From: Alphaproteobacteria bacterium UBA1908
GTDB lineage: Bacteria > Pseudomonadota > Alphaproteobacteria > Caedimonadales > UBA1908
Direction: 5' to 3'
Assembly: GCA_002337525.1 (NCBI GenBank)
Contig: DDGG01000025.1
Coordinates: 1 to 48,357, forward strand
DNA: 48,357 nucleotides
The notes under the pieces were generated by a model. The model ran no database searches, was not told the origin of the DNA, and saw nothing but the letters and a program-made list of their open reading frames with translations. Positions 24,960 to 32,982 of this stretch are shown in pieces. The position numbers and the translations under genes were made by a program. Within the stretch, counting starts at the first letter, position 1. Each line of letters opens with the position of its first letter.

Positions 24960-25895
24960 ATGAAAAGGTCGATTATTCTCGATTGTGACCCGGGTTGTGA
25001 TGATGCGATTGCCATTTTAATGGCGTTGTCACCCTATGCGAATTTAAATCTTGAAGCGATTACAACTGTCTCGGGCAATGCCTCTCTTGACTGGATTCAA
25101 CTTAACGCCCGAAAAATTGCAGAACTTGCTGGTGCTTCAACACTTCCTGTTTATGCAGGATGTCCGCGCCCTCTCGTGAAAAAACCTGTCACAGCAGCCT
25201 ACAGTCATGGTGAAGATGGTCTTAACGGGATCAGTCTTCCAGAACCTGAACTTCCTCTTCAAAGCCAACATGCGGTTGATTTTCTTCTTAATCATCTTGA
25301 CACGACGCAAAGCCCAAAAACTTTAGCAATGACAGCGCCACTTACAAATTTGGCAGTAGCGTTAATTAAAAAGCCCTCCCTTAAAAAGGCTATCTCTGAA
25401 GTTATTTGGATGGGGGGATCTATGGGTGCTGGTAACATAACACCTTCAAGTGAATTTAATGCTTTTGCGGACCCTCACGCTCTTCAGGTTATTTTGACCT
25501 CGGGTATTCCTTTTACGATGATTGGCCTGGATGTGACTCATCAAGTCGCCACAACCCCTGACTGGCTTGCCAAAACAGCAGGTCTTGACTCCACCACTGG
25601 TAAAAAAGCAGCGGCTCTTCTTGAAGGTAGCGCCCAGGGGGATATCGATCGTTATGGTCTGACAGGACGCGCCATTCATGATGCTTGCGTCATCGCCTAT
25701 CTTTTGAAACCAGAGCTCTTCACAGTACAACCTGCAGCCATTTCAGTGGACCTGAATGAAGGACCTCATCAAGGTGCGACGACTGTAAGCACCTACCCCC
25801 AGCATGTGTCACAAACACGTGGACACTTTACAGCGACAGCTGTTAAAAGCAAGGAAGTGATAGATCTGATCCATCAGTGTCTCGCCTCATATTAA
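24960..25895 (+). CDS. Inosine-uridine-preferring nucleoside hydrolase family protein
   Basis: 311 aa, normal for the IunH family. It hydrolyses ribonucleosides to free base plus ribose. The N-terminal calcium/ribose motif LDCDPGCDDAIAI is intact (Asp9, Asp11, Asp15, Asp16 by position), followed by TTVSGNAS, the MGGSMGAGNITPSSEFN active-site segment with substrate-contacting Asn and Glu, and the C-terminal IHDACV with the Asp of the metal site. No signal peptide, so it is cytoplasmic. It is divergent from marC and followed by the NUDIX gene after 28 bases, probably as one transcript. Use could be salvage of bases and ribose from imported nucleosides. Confidence 0.93.
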   Translation: MKRSIILDCDPGCDDAIAILMALSPYANLNLEAITTVSGNASLDWIQLNARKIAELAGASTLPVYAGCPRPLVKKPVTAAYSHGEDGLNGISLPEPELPLQSQHAVDFLLNHLDTTQSPKTLAMTAPLTNLAVALIKKPSLKKAISEVIWMGGSMGAGNITPSSEFNAFADPHALQVILTSGIPFTMIGLDVTHQVATTPDWLAKTAGLDSTTGKKAAALLEGSAQGDIDRYGLTGRAIHDACVIAYLLKPELFTVQPAAISVDLNEGPHQGATTVSTYPQHVSQTRGHFTATAVKSKEVIDLIHQCLASY

Positions 25896-25923
25896 ATGAT
25901 TTCCCTTCAAAAGGTTTAATATC

Positions 25924-26490
25924 ATGACGTCTTTTCAAAAGCTTATTCAACAAGTCCTACGTCATAGCCCCTATGATAATGAAGAAAACAAACATCAACA
26001 AGATACTCTGCATCTTTTGAATATGTCTGGTGAAAAATGTTTGTACCGTGACCATTTACCAGGTCACATCACAAGCAGTGCCATTATTCTTTCTCCCGAT
26101 AGTCAGAAGGTTCTTTTCCACAAGCACCTTTATTTAAATATATGGTGCGGTTTTGGAGGACATGCAGATGGGGATAGTGACATTTATAATGTTTCAATTA
26201 AAGAAGCTTTGGAAGAATCTGGATTAAGAAGCATTAAACCTTTGAGTAAAGAAATTTTTGATATTGATATTCATACAATTCCCCCCAATCCTCTAAAAAA
26301 AGAAAGAAAACATCAACACTATTGCCTAAGTTATCTCTTTAAAATATCGAGGCCCTATAACGAAGAGTTTGGCCCTGAAGGAGCACCCTTAAAGTGGGTT
26401 AAGATTTCGCAGATAACGAAATACTGTGATAATTTATACCACCAACGCCTCCAAGATAAAATGCATCTTTTAAATGATCAAAAAGTTTAA
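25924..26490 (+). CDS. NUDIX hydrolase
   Basis: 188 aa. The Nudix box reads GGHADGDSDIYNVSIKEALE followed by ESG: the core KEALEESG (93-100) fits the REUXEEXG element, with Lys for the first Arg, while the usual earlier Glu is Ser85. This GGHxDGD variant occurs in a subgroup of bacterial Nudix proteins. Metal-binding Glu94, Glu97 and Glu98 are present, so activity on a nucleoside-diphosphate-linked substrate is likely. The substrate is not deducible. No export signal. AAGG lies nine bases before the ATG. Probably co-transcribed with the nucleoside hydrolase. Confidence 0.88.
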   Translation: MTSFQKLIQQVLRHSPYDNEENKHQQDTLHLLNMSGEKCLYRDHLPGHITSSAIILSPDSQKVLFHKHLYLNIWCGFGGHADGDSDIYNVSIKEALEESGLRSIKPLSKEIFDIDIHTIPPNPLKKERKHQHYCLSYLFKISRPYNEEFGPEGAPLKWVKISQITKYCDNLYHQRLQDKMHLLNDQKV

Positions 26491-26548
26491 CCGTGGCAAA
26501 AACAACCCTGATTTCAGTTTGTAAAAAGAATTATTTTAACCAACAAAA

Positions 26549-26577
26549 TTGACAAATAGAGAAAATATTGCTTTGGT
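26549..26577 (+). promoter_or_regulatory. Possible promoter of the deaminase-like/repeat operon
   Basis: A perfect TTGACA at 26549-26554, 54 bases before the ATG at 26608, is followed at 17 bases by a poor -10 (TTTGGT). An activator-dependent promoter would look like this, but the call is weak. Confidence 0.25.
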
Positions 26578-26607
26578 GAGTCCAATGTCATAACAGGGAA
26601 GTTACGC

Positions 26608-28056
26608 ATGCATTGTTTGAATTTTTTCACCAGAAGTCGCTTTGTTCTATTTTTTGTACTCTCTCTTGGTTTCCTGGGTCAGAATCTTACTCATGATCTC
26701 GTTGCCTCCGCAGTGGATTACATAACCGAAGATACTGCCAAACGTCAAAGAACTCTTGGACAAGGCCTGAGTCCACTCGACGGACTTGAAGATATTTCCT
26801 GTACCCGTAAACCCGAAAAATCATCAGAGAGAAAACGAAGAAAAGAATCATCAAGTGACTCTTCAAACAAACGACAAAGAGCCAAAGAAGAAACAATCCG
26901 GGTTACGCGTCCTCTTAATAAATCCCTTCAAATCCCTTTACCTTCACAACAAAAAGGGGCTGCCTCCTCTGGGCCCCTCACAACAGTTACAGCATCACGA
27001 CGATTTTCCTCTTCTTCTGCCAGGGCCCAAAAATCATACCTGGAAGAATATAATGAAATTATGAGTCAAACCCCCGCTGTAGAAAGCCCCCTGACAGAAA
27101 TTAAAGTTGCCGATGAAGAGCGTGGAGGCAGCCGGCGTTGGGTGAAGCATTTTAAAACGCTTGGTTCAGAAACATCTGACAAAGTCTCAAAACGGCACCA
27201 GGAAACGACAGAAACACTTCAACAAATTCAACAAGTTCACAAAACTCTTTTTTATAAATATTCAAAAAGACGAGAGTCAAAAAGTTACCTGCCTGAAACT
27301 TCCAATTTTCTGCTAGCAACTTTGCATGCTATTTTCCCTGATGGGCGAACAGAAGAAATTTCTCTCCCTTACTTTTTTGTCAGTGGCTGGCCCAGCAACA
27401 ATGTTTTCAGAAGTGGTTCTCTTAAAGTCTTATCGGACAAAATAAAAGAAAAGCTGGGAGAAGATTTTGTTGCTTATCAGGTCAAAGCCCTTACAACAAC
27501 GGATTCTGAAAAAACAGAAGATCGACGCTGGGATGGATTTAAAGAAGATCTAAGGGATCTTTTTTCAAAAGAGGTCGAGAAAGACAAGGCCATTTTAGAA
27601 GGAAAAAGAGTTCAGGCCCATCAACGTCTTATCGAGCACTCCACACATTTTCCCTACTTTTATTTCCACTCGGAACAAGCCCTGCGCCGCGTGGTACATG
27701 ATAAAATTGCGTACTTTAAAAGGGGCAGACTATCCCTGTCAGGGCTAACTTTTGTTCTGGATATCACAAGTTATTTTGATATGTGCTGGTTTTGCTCAGA
27801 TACCCTGTCAAGATGCGGGGTTCTTAAAACAGATCATCAGGAATGCCCTATGGTAATCAGATGCTCGTCAATACAGTCTTATGCGGATCAACCCTTCATC
27901 AAGCAACCCGGGGGAGCCCTTCAAAAACCCTATTATCTTAGAACTCACCGAGATGAATTTACAGGATACGAAACCGGCAAAGCGTGGGTATTGGATGGAG
28001 AGGGTTTCAGGCCCTATACAGCTCAGGCAACAGTTGAGGATTTTAAAGACTCATGA
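26608..28056 (+). CDS. Secreted deaminase-like protein, candidate effector/toxin
   Basis: 482 aa, not a family I can name. The N-terminus is a Sec signal (core about 11-24, cleavage near VASA, residue 35). Residues 65-145 are Ser/Arg/Lys-rich and low complexity, with two basic clusters (KRRK 76-79, KRQR 88-91). Residues 180-345 look globular and mostly helical. The notable part is HSEQALRRVV (His354, Glu356) followed after 36 residues by DMCWFC (Cys393, Cys396), the His-x-Glu ... Cys-x2-Cys zinc site of the cytidine-deaminase-like fold in the expected order and spacing. Further Cys residues follow (403, 413, 419). Bacterial toxin deaminases use this signature on nucleic acids or nucleotides. 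The stop overlaps the next gene's start (ATGA). GGGAAG serves as ribosome binding site. Export and coupling are seen; activity is inference. Confidence 0.6.
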   Translation: MHCLNFFTRSRFVLFFVLSLGFLGQNLTHDLVASAVDYITEDTAKRQRTLGQGLSPLDGLEDISCTRKPEKSSERKRRKESSSDSSNKRQRAKEETIRVTRPLNKSLQIPLPSQQKGAASSGPLTTVTASRRFSSSSARAQKSYLEEYNEIMSQTPAVESPLTEIKVADEERGGSRRWVKHFKTLGSETSDKVSKRHQETTETLQQIQQVHKTLFYKYSKRRESKSYLPETSNFLLATLHAIFPDGRTEEISLPYFFVSGWPSNNVFRSGSLKVLSDKIKEKLGEDFVAYQVKALTTTDSEKTEDRRWDGFKEDLRDLFSKEVEKDKAILEGKRVQAHQRLIEHSTHFPYFYFHSEQALRRVVHDKIAYFKRGRLSLSGLTFVLDITSYFDMCWFCSDTLSRCGVLKTDHQECPMVIRCSSIQSYADQPFIKQPGGALQKPYYLRTHRDEFTGYETGKAWVLDGEGFRPYTAQATVEDFKDS

Positions 28057-30041
28057 AATATTTTCACATTCTATTCACTCTTTTCATCGCCTGCTTTTCT
28101 TGTCAGGCCCTTGCAAGTGCCCGTGACGATGACGAAGATATAAACCCAGGCACTTGTGGACTTGCTCTATACACTTCAGGGAACTATCAGGAGGCCTCTC
28201 CTTATTTGAGACAAGCCCTAGAATCAGGGCAAAATAACTACGCGTACTATTATTACCAAATCTGTCGAGGCAATCTGGATGGTCAGGAGCACTCTCCTGA
28301 AGAAACTGCTGACGCTTTTATACGGTCTGTTTATGCAGGAAATGCAGATCTAACAGCCTATCTTGCAACAGAACTCCCCGAGGCCTTTGGGAAAGAAGCC
28401 CCTGAAATAAAAAAACTCCTGATAGCCAAGTGGGCACACGACCGCCAAGAACCTGACACTTGCTCAAGTTCCAGTGCGTCTTGTGTAACGGAAGAAAGAG
28501 TTGAAAGCCTGTATACAGACTGCCCCGATTTAGACAAAGATGCTGATGAGGTTATTAAAGCGGCTCTTGAGGGTGATGAAGACGCCATTGAAGAACTGGA
28601 ATCGTTTGATATTGATGATGTCCGTGGCATGGATCCCGACTTGATCAAAAGAATTCTAATCGAACAATGGGAAGCAGACAGGAAAGACAAAAGCACCTCT
28701 TCAAGCTCCAGTTCACCGTCAGAAGATTATAGGGACGTTTTTGAAGATTATATACAGGGTCGCTATGAACGTGCTGCTCCTCGTCTTAAAGACGCTGCCT
28801 TAAAACGACACCCTCTTGCTCTGCAATACTACGCAGATATTTGCCGGCGAGGCCTGGACAGCCAGCCCCACACCTATAAAGAAGCAGCAATGTATTACAT
28901 TCTGGCGGCTCTTTCAGGGAATACAGATATCCTGAGCTGGCTCAAGAGTATTGACGAAAGACTAATCACGGAAGCAGACCCTGAAAAAAGAATGAACCTT
29001 CTGGTGCGACATTGGGAACTAGACGAGTTTCTGTCGCAATATAAACAGGCACAGCCCATTACCATCAATAGTTTCCTTACTTCTATGGGTCTTGAGATAG
29101 GAAAAGTTATGTATCAAAAAGTACCTTATTTCTTCCATATGACCCTTAGTTCACTTAGTTATCGGCCTTTGGCAGATCCATCTTCTGAATATCCTTCAGA
29201 AGGAGATTGGGATGCCGTTCCCTCTCTTCCTGCAACATGCCGCGATACCGTTATGCGAAAATTGCCAAACTCAACATCGTTTGCACCTTGGCAATACGGC
29301 ATTGTATGCCCCGGTACCTATGACACAATGGACCGTTATTTTGCAGGTAAAGAAACTCTGCCGCCGCAAAGCCCTCCTAGGCTGGAAGCCTTTCAGCGTT
29401 TTATGGCAAAAAGTGTTGGCAAATTCATCCAAACGAAATCAGCCGGTGAGTTAAGCCGAATTTCTCACTATAACATTCCCTGGATACTAGCTGGTTTAAA
29501 ATATCTTGCCCGTGATGACTATCGACATCATTCCATATGGGATTTAAAAGAAGACTCCAGAAAACGTCTTTCAAAAGAAGACCTTGAAGCCATTTTATCC
29601 CTTGTTGAAAATAAAGATATCTGGCCCAATGAGCGTGCCGGAGAAACAGTTGAAAAATTCCGTCAGGACTTAAGAAACGAGTTTTTCGCTGAGCGCCTTG
29701 TATATTCAACAGAATCAAATGAATTGGTCAGCTTTTTTATGGAGCAAGCCCGCTCTCTTAAAATCGACCTGGATCAAAAAGAGGATACAGAGACCATTAA
29801 GGAAGGCTTTATCATGCAGTTCTGTGAGGCTCTGGAACTTCGCAATATCAAAAGTACGAAGACCTGTTTTGATGTTCTTGATCATACCTGCCGACATCTA
29901 AACTTTTTAAGAACCCTATCCCTTCATTTTCATGATTCTTTTGGAAAAAGAGACAAGGTACATGCCCGGAAAATCAAAGCTATTTTTTCTTTTCTGGAAT
30001 ACCGAGGGGTTAGTGTTACCGGACTTGATGAAGGTGATTGA
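28053..30041 (+). CDS. Secreted repeat protein with Sel1/TPR-like units, coupled to the deaminase-like gene
   Basis: 662 aa with a signal peptide (cleavage near ALASA, residue 22). Three related units follow. Unit 1 (about 37-131) runs YTSGNYQEASPYLRQALE to IKKLLIAKWAHDR. Unit 2 (about 162-211) is shortened and ends DPDLIKRILIEQWEADR. Unit 3 (about 229-325) runs YIQGRYERAAPRLKDAAL to MNLLVRHWELD. Units 1 and 3 have the paired-helix, Ala/Gly/Tyr pattern of Sel1/TPR repeats. Ser-rich linkers (TCSSSSAS, STSSSSSSPS) join the units. The C-terminal half (335-662) is helical and unrecognised, with no catalytic motif. The ATG lies in the four-base overlap with the deaminase-like gene, so the two are made together; a scaffold, chaperone or partner role is a guess. 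Confidence 0.65.
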   Translation: MKYFHILFTLFIACFSCQALASARDDDEDINPGTCGLALYTSGNYQEASPYLRQALESGQNNYAYYYYQICRGNLDGQEHSPEETADAFIRSVYAGNADLTAYLATELPEAFGKEAPEIKKLLIAKWAHDRQEPDTCSSSSASCVTEERVESLYTDCPDLDKDADEVIKAALEGDEDAIEELESFDIDDVRGMDPDLIKRILIEQWEADRKDKSTSSSSSSPSEDYRDVFEDYIQGRYERAAPRLKDAALKRHPLALQYYADICRRGLDSQPHTYKEAAMYYILAALSGNTDILSWLKSIDERLITEADPEKRMNLLVRHWELDEFLSQYKQAQPITINSFLTSMGLEIGKVMYQKVPYFFHMTLSSLSYRPLADPSSEYPSEGDWDAVPSLPATCRDTVMRKLPNSTSFAPWQYGIVCPGTYDTMDRYFAGKETLPPQSPPRLEAFQRFMAKSVGKFIQTKSAGELSRISHYNIPWILAGLKYLARDDYRHHSIWDLKEDSRKRLSKEDLEAILSLVENKDIWPNERAGETVEKFRQDLRNEFFAERLVYSTESNELVSFFMEQARSLKIDLDQKEDTETIKEGFIMQFCEALELRNIKSTKTCFDVLDHTCRHLNFLRTLSLHFHDSFGKRDKVHARKIKAIFSFLEYRGVSVTGLDEGD

Positions 30042-30191
30042 CTTCATCAAATGCTGATCTATACCCCCCCAACGATGGAGAAAAAAATCTCTTTTATGTG
30101 ACTTTCAGGATCTTACGCAAAGATTTTCCTGGGCTCCTATGCTCGGCAAGCCTCGTTCTGGGTAACGAGAGTTCTTTATCTATCACTGAAG

Positions 30192-31394
30192 TTATAAAGC
30201 TTTTAAAAGATAGCGAATCAGAGCGTTCAGTTTCAGGAGCCCTGCTTCTGTTACAATAAGGTGCGTTCCTGTTGTCACCATCAATCCTTCTTCAATCAGA
30301 GACTGAAGTGCGTCAGAGCTTTTCAAACGATGAGTTTGTAAAGAATTAAGGCTTTCCAGTCGATGCCACGAGACGCCTTCTCTCAAACGAAGCCCCATCA
30401 AAAGAGCTTCTGAAAAAGTTTCCTCAGGTGTCAGAGGGATTTTCTCTGCAAGCCCGTTATGGCTTTCCACAGCCTTTAACCAGGTTTCCGGTGCCTTATG
30501 AGCACGAGTTGCTAGCGTCTTTCCGTCAACAGTCAATCGCCCATGAGCTCCCGGTCCAATTGCGGCATAGTCCTGGTATCGCCAATAGACAAGATTATGG
30601 CGGCATTCCTGACCAGGGCGCGCATAGTTGGAAACTTCATAACAGGGTCGTCCTGATGCTGACATCTTTTCTTGAGTTAGCTGGTACAGATCTGCCGCAA
30701 GTTCCTCCTCTGGAATGCGCCAGTCACCGCGCTGATGAGCTGTATAAAAAGCTGTCCCTGGCTCAATTGTCAACTGATATAAAGATAAATGATCACCCGC
30801 CAAAGCAAGGGCACGTGTCAATTCACCCTCCCAATCCTGAAGCGTTTGGCCAGAACGCGCATAAATAAGATCAAAAGAAAAACGCTCAAAAATCTTGCGA
30901 GCAGCCTCCAGCGCCTGCACTGCTTCGTCCACACTATGCTTGCGCCCCAAAAAAGAAAGAGCCTGCTTATGAAGAGATTGAATCCCCAGAGATAAACGAT
31001 TTACCCCGGCTTGTTTAAAGGCTTTCAATCGTGCCACTTCAACAGAATTTGGGTTTGCTTCCAGGGTGATTTCAAGAGAAGGAGATACTCTCCAGTACTT
31101 TTCTAAAGCAGACAATAGTTTTTCTACGATGCGTGGTGGCATCAGGGAAGGCGTGCCGCCTCCAAAGAAAACACTTGTTAATACCCTGTTCTGTTCGGAA
31201 GAATACGTTAACTGTCCCATAAAAGCGAGATCTTTTAAAAGCGCTTTTTCCCATAGTGCCTCGTCAACAGTTTCCCTTACATGACTATTGAAATCACAAT
31301 AAGGACATTTTGATACACAAAAAGGCCAATGAATATAAAGACCAAAGGAACTTTCTTCCTGATGGTCGTCTGTTTTAACCGGGTTAGATTTCAA
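30192..31394 (-). CDS. hemW: Radical SAM family heme chaperone HemW
   Basis: 400 aa. The radical SAM cluster motif CVSKCPYC gives Cys26, Cys30 and Cys33, followed by Phe of the HemW-type CxF. Other family blocks are FFGGGTPSLM, EANPNS, GVNRLSLGIQS, and a C-terminal winged-helix HemW domain. HemW resembles coproporphyrinogen III dehydrogenase HemN but lacks that activity and delivers heme to respiratory enzymes, which fits a genome using an aa3 oxidase. The start ATG is at 31394, four bases after the rdgB stop. rph-rdgB-hemW on this strand is the standard alphaproteobacterial order. Confidence 0.93.
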   Translation of the reverse strand: MKSNPVKTDDHQEESSFGLYIHWPFCVSKCPYCDFNSHVRETVDEALWEKALLKDLAFMGQLTYSSEQNRVLTSVFFGGGTPSLMPPRIVEKLLSALEKYWRVSPSLEITLEANPNSVEVARLKAFKQAGVNRLSLGIQSLHKQALSFLGRKHSVDEAVQALEAARKIFERFSFDLIYARSGQTLQDWEGELTRALALAGDHLSLYQLTIEPGTAFYTAHQRGDWRIPEEELAADLYQLTQEKMSASGRPCYEVSNYARPGQECRHNLVYWRYQDYAAIGPGAHGRLTVDGKTLATRAHKAPETWLKAVESHNGLAEKIPLTPEETFSEALLMGLRLREGVSWHRLESLNSLQTHRLKSSDALQSLIEEGLMVTTGTHLIVTEAGLLKLNALIRYLLKAL

Positions 31395-31398
31395 GCCT

Positions 31399-32004
31399 TT
31401 AAACTGCCTTAAAAGATTGGGCTATAAGTGCCCCCATTGACTTTTTTCGGTGACTGAGACTGATCACATTATATTCCTGTGGTGCCATTTCTGAAATTGT
31501 CTTTGTTTCGCCTTTTGGTCTAAAAATAGGATAGTACCCAAAACCAATGCCGGGGCGTGCTGGAAAAACCAGATCTCCCCACGTTTCTCCAACTCCAGAA
31601 ACATATATGCCATCAGGCCACATTAAAACAACGGTCGACGTTATATAAGCCTCTGTCGAAAGCCCTTTTAGTTTTTCTTCCAATGCCAAAAATGCCCTAT
31701 CAAAACCCCCGTGTTCTGCCGCAAATCGTGACGAATAAATACCAGGGGCCCCATCAAGAGCAGGAATAACAAGCCCTGAGTCATCAGCCAGAGTTGGTAA
31801 ATTGGAACCCTGTGAATAGGCTTTGGCTTTAATCAAAGCATTTTCCAGAAAAGTCTTTCCTGTTTCTTCCGGGTCTTCAACATCTGTTTCTTCTGCCATG
31901 ACAAAATCGAGATCATAAGGCTCCAGAGCATCTATTAACTGCTGACGTTTAGCATGATTACGAGATCCAATAAGAAGCTTTTTCCCTGCAAAAACACGTG
32001 TCAT
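31399..32004 (-). CDS. rdgB: XTP/dITP diphosphatase (RdgB/HAM1 family)
   Basis: 201 aa from ATG 32004. AAGGAG lies just upstream of two adjacent ATG codons (32007 and 32004); the longer open frame to 32070 has no site. It removes ITP, dITP and XTP from the nucleotide pool. The family blocks are LIGSRNHAKRQQL for SxNxxK-type triphosphate binding, LADDSGLVIPALDGAPGIYSS with the metal-binding Asp residues, GIGFGYYPIF (usually GFGYDPIF; here Tyr for Asp), and LSHRKKS... near the end. The Asp-to-Tyr change in the GYDP motif is unusual, but the rest is standard. Confidence 0.93.
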   Translation of the reverse strand: MTRVFAGKKLLIGSRNHAKRQQLIDALEPYDLDFVMAEETDVEDPEETGKTFLENALIKAKAYSQGSNLPTLADDSGLVIPALDGAPGIYSSRFAAEHGGFDRAFLALEEKLKGLSTEAYITSTVVLMWPDGIYVSGVGETWGDLVFPARPGIGFGYYPIFRPKGETKTISEMAPQEYNVISLSHRKKSMGALIAQSFKAV

Positions 32005-32138
32005 CATGATCTCCTTAAACTTTTCAAACTTACCGGATTCGTACCTGTTACTGTCTGGCCTGAATGACAAAGTGTGAATGTTGTCCAGAGCAAGACAATG
32101 TCGATCTTAAAGATTCACACTCTGTTATTGCTGTAAAG

Positions 32139-32858
32139 TTATGTAATGCTCAAAACTTTCTTCTGAAGAGTGATAAGCTGGTCAATACCTTCACGGGCTA
32201 ACTCCAGCATGGCTGTGAAATCTGCTTCGCCAAAAGCTGACTCCTCTGCTGTTGCCTGAATTTCGACAATACCACTGCGTCCTGTCAGAACAAAATTGGC
32301 ATCAGCTTCTGCCTGACTGTCTTCCTCATAATCCAAATCCAGAACAGGGGCTCCTTTATAAAGACCACAAGAAACCGCAGCAACCTGGTCAAGCAAAGGA
32401 GATACTTTTAAAGAACCCGCTTCTAAAAGACCCTGAATAGCCTGGTGCAAGGCAACGTAGGCTCCTGTAATAGAAGCTGTGCGTGTTCCTCCATCAGCCT
32501 GAATCACATCACAATCAATTTTAATCTGCCGTTCACCTAACGCTTCAAGATCAATAACAGCACGCAAAGAGCGGCCAATCAAACGCTGAATTTCCTGAGT
32601 ACGACCACTTTGCTTCCCACGCGCTGCTTCCCTGTCAATACGAGAATGTGTTGATCTGGGGAGCATCCCATATTCGGCAGTCACCCAGCCTTTCCCCGTA
32701 TTACGTAGGAAAGGAGGGACTTTCTCTTCAACAGAAGCTGTACATAAAACATGGGTTTTCCCAAACTTAATCAAGGCCGAGCCTTCGGCATATCTGGCAT
32801 ATCCTTTTTCGATTGTTACATGACGCAATGCATTAACAGCTCTTCCAGAAGGTCGCAT
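32139..32858 (-). CDS. rph: Ribonuclease PH
   Basis: 239 aa, normal length. It is a phosphorolytic 3'-5' exoribonuclease that trims tRNA 3' ends, releasing nucleoside diphosphates. It begins MRPSGRAVNALRHVTIE and contains EYGMLPRSTHSR, the phosphate-binding GKQSGRTQEIQRLIGRSLR, and CDVIQADGGTRTASITGA. The active-site Arg and Asp residues are present. It is divergent from hrcA with 124 bases between, as in most alphaproteobacteria, and is followed by rdgB after about 135 bases. Confidence 0.97.
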   Translation of the reverse strand: MRPSGRAVNALRHVTIEKGYARYAEGSALIKFGKTHVLCTASVEEKVPPFLRNTGKGWVTAEYGMLPRSTHSRIDREAARGKQSGRTQEIQRLIGRSLRAVIDLEALGERQIKIDCDVIQADGGTRTASITGAYVALHQAIQGLLEAGSLKVSPLLDQVAAVSCGLYKGAPVLDLDYEEDSQAEADANFVLTGRSGIVEIQATAEESAFGEADFTAMLELAREGIDQLITLQKKVLSIT

Positions 32859-32982
32859 TCTTCTCTTTCCTTGTCGTTTGCAGATTTAAAAAACTGCTTT
32901 TTTAAACTAAATTGGGTATACTACACTTTCAATCAGATGAAAATAGACAGAAATCATCGTCATAAGGAAAATGAACTAAGCT

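Noticed and set aside
30038..30259. A 73-codon plus-strand ORF with a TTG in the stop of the repeat-protein gene
   Set aside because: No ribosome binding site of its own, no recognisable product, and its 3' third lies antisense inside hemW. A coupled small gene is possible but unsupported.
32859..32982. CIRCE operator upstream of hrcA
   Set aside because: No TTAGCACTC-N9-GAGTGCTAA dyad can be found in the rph-hrcA gap.
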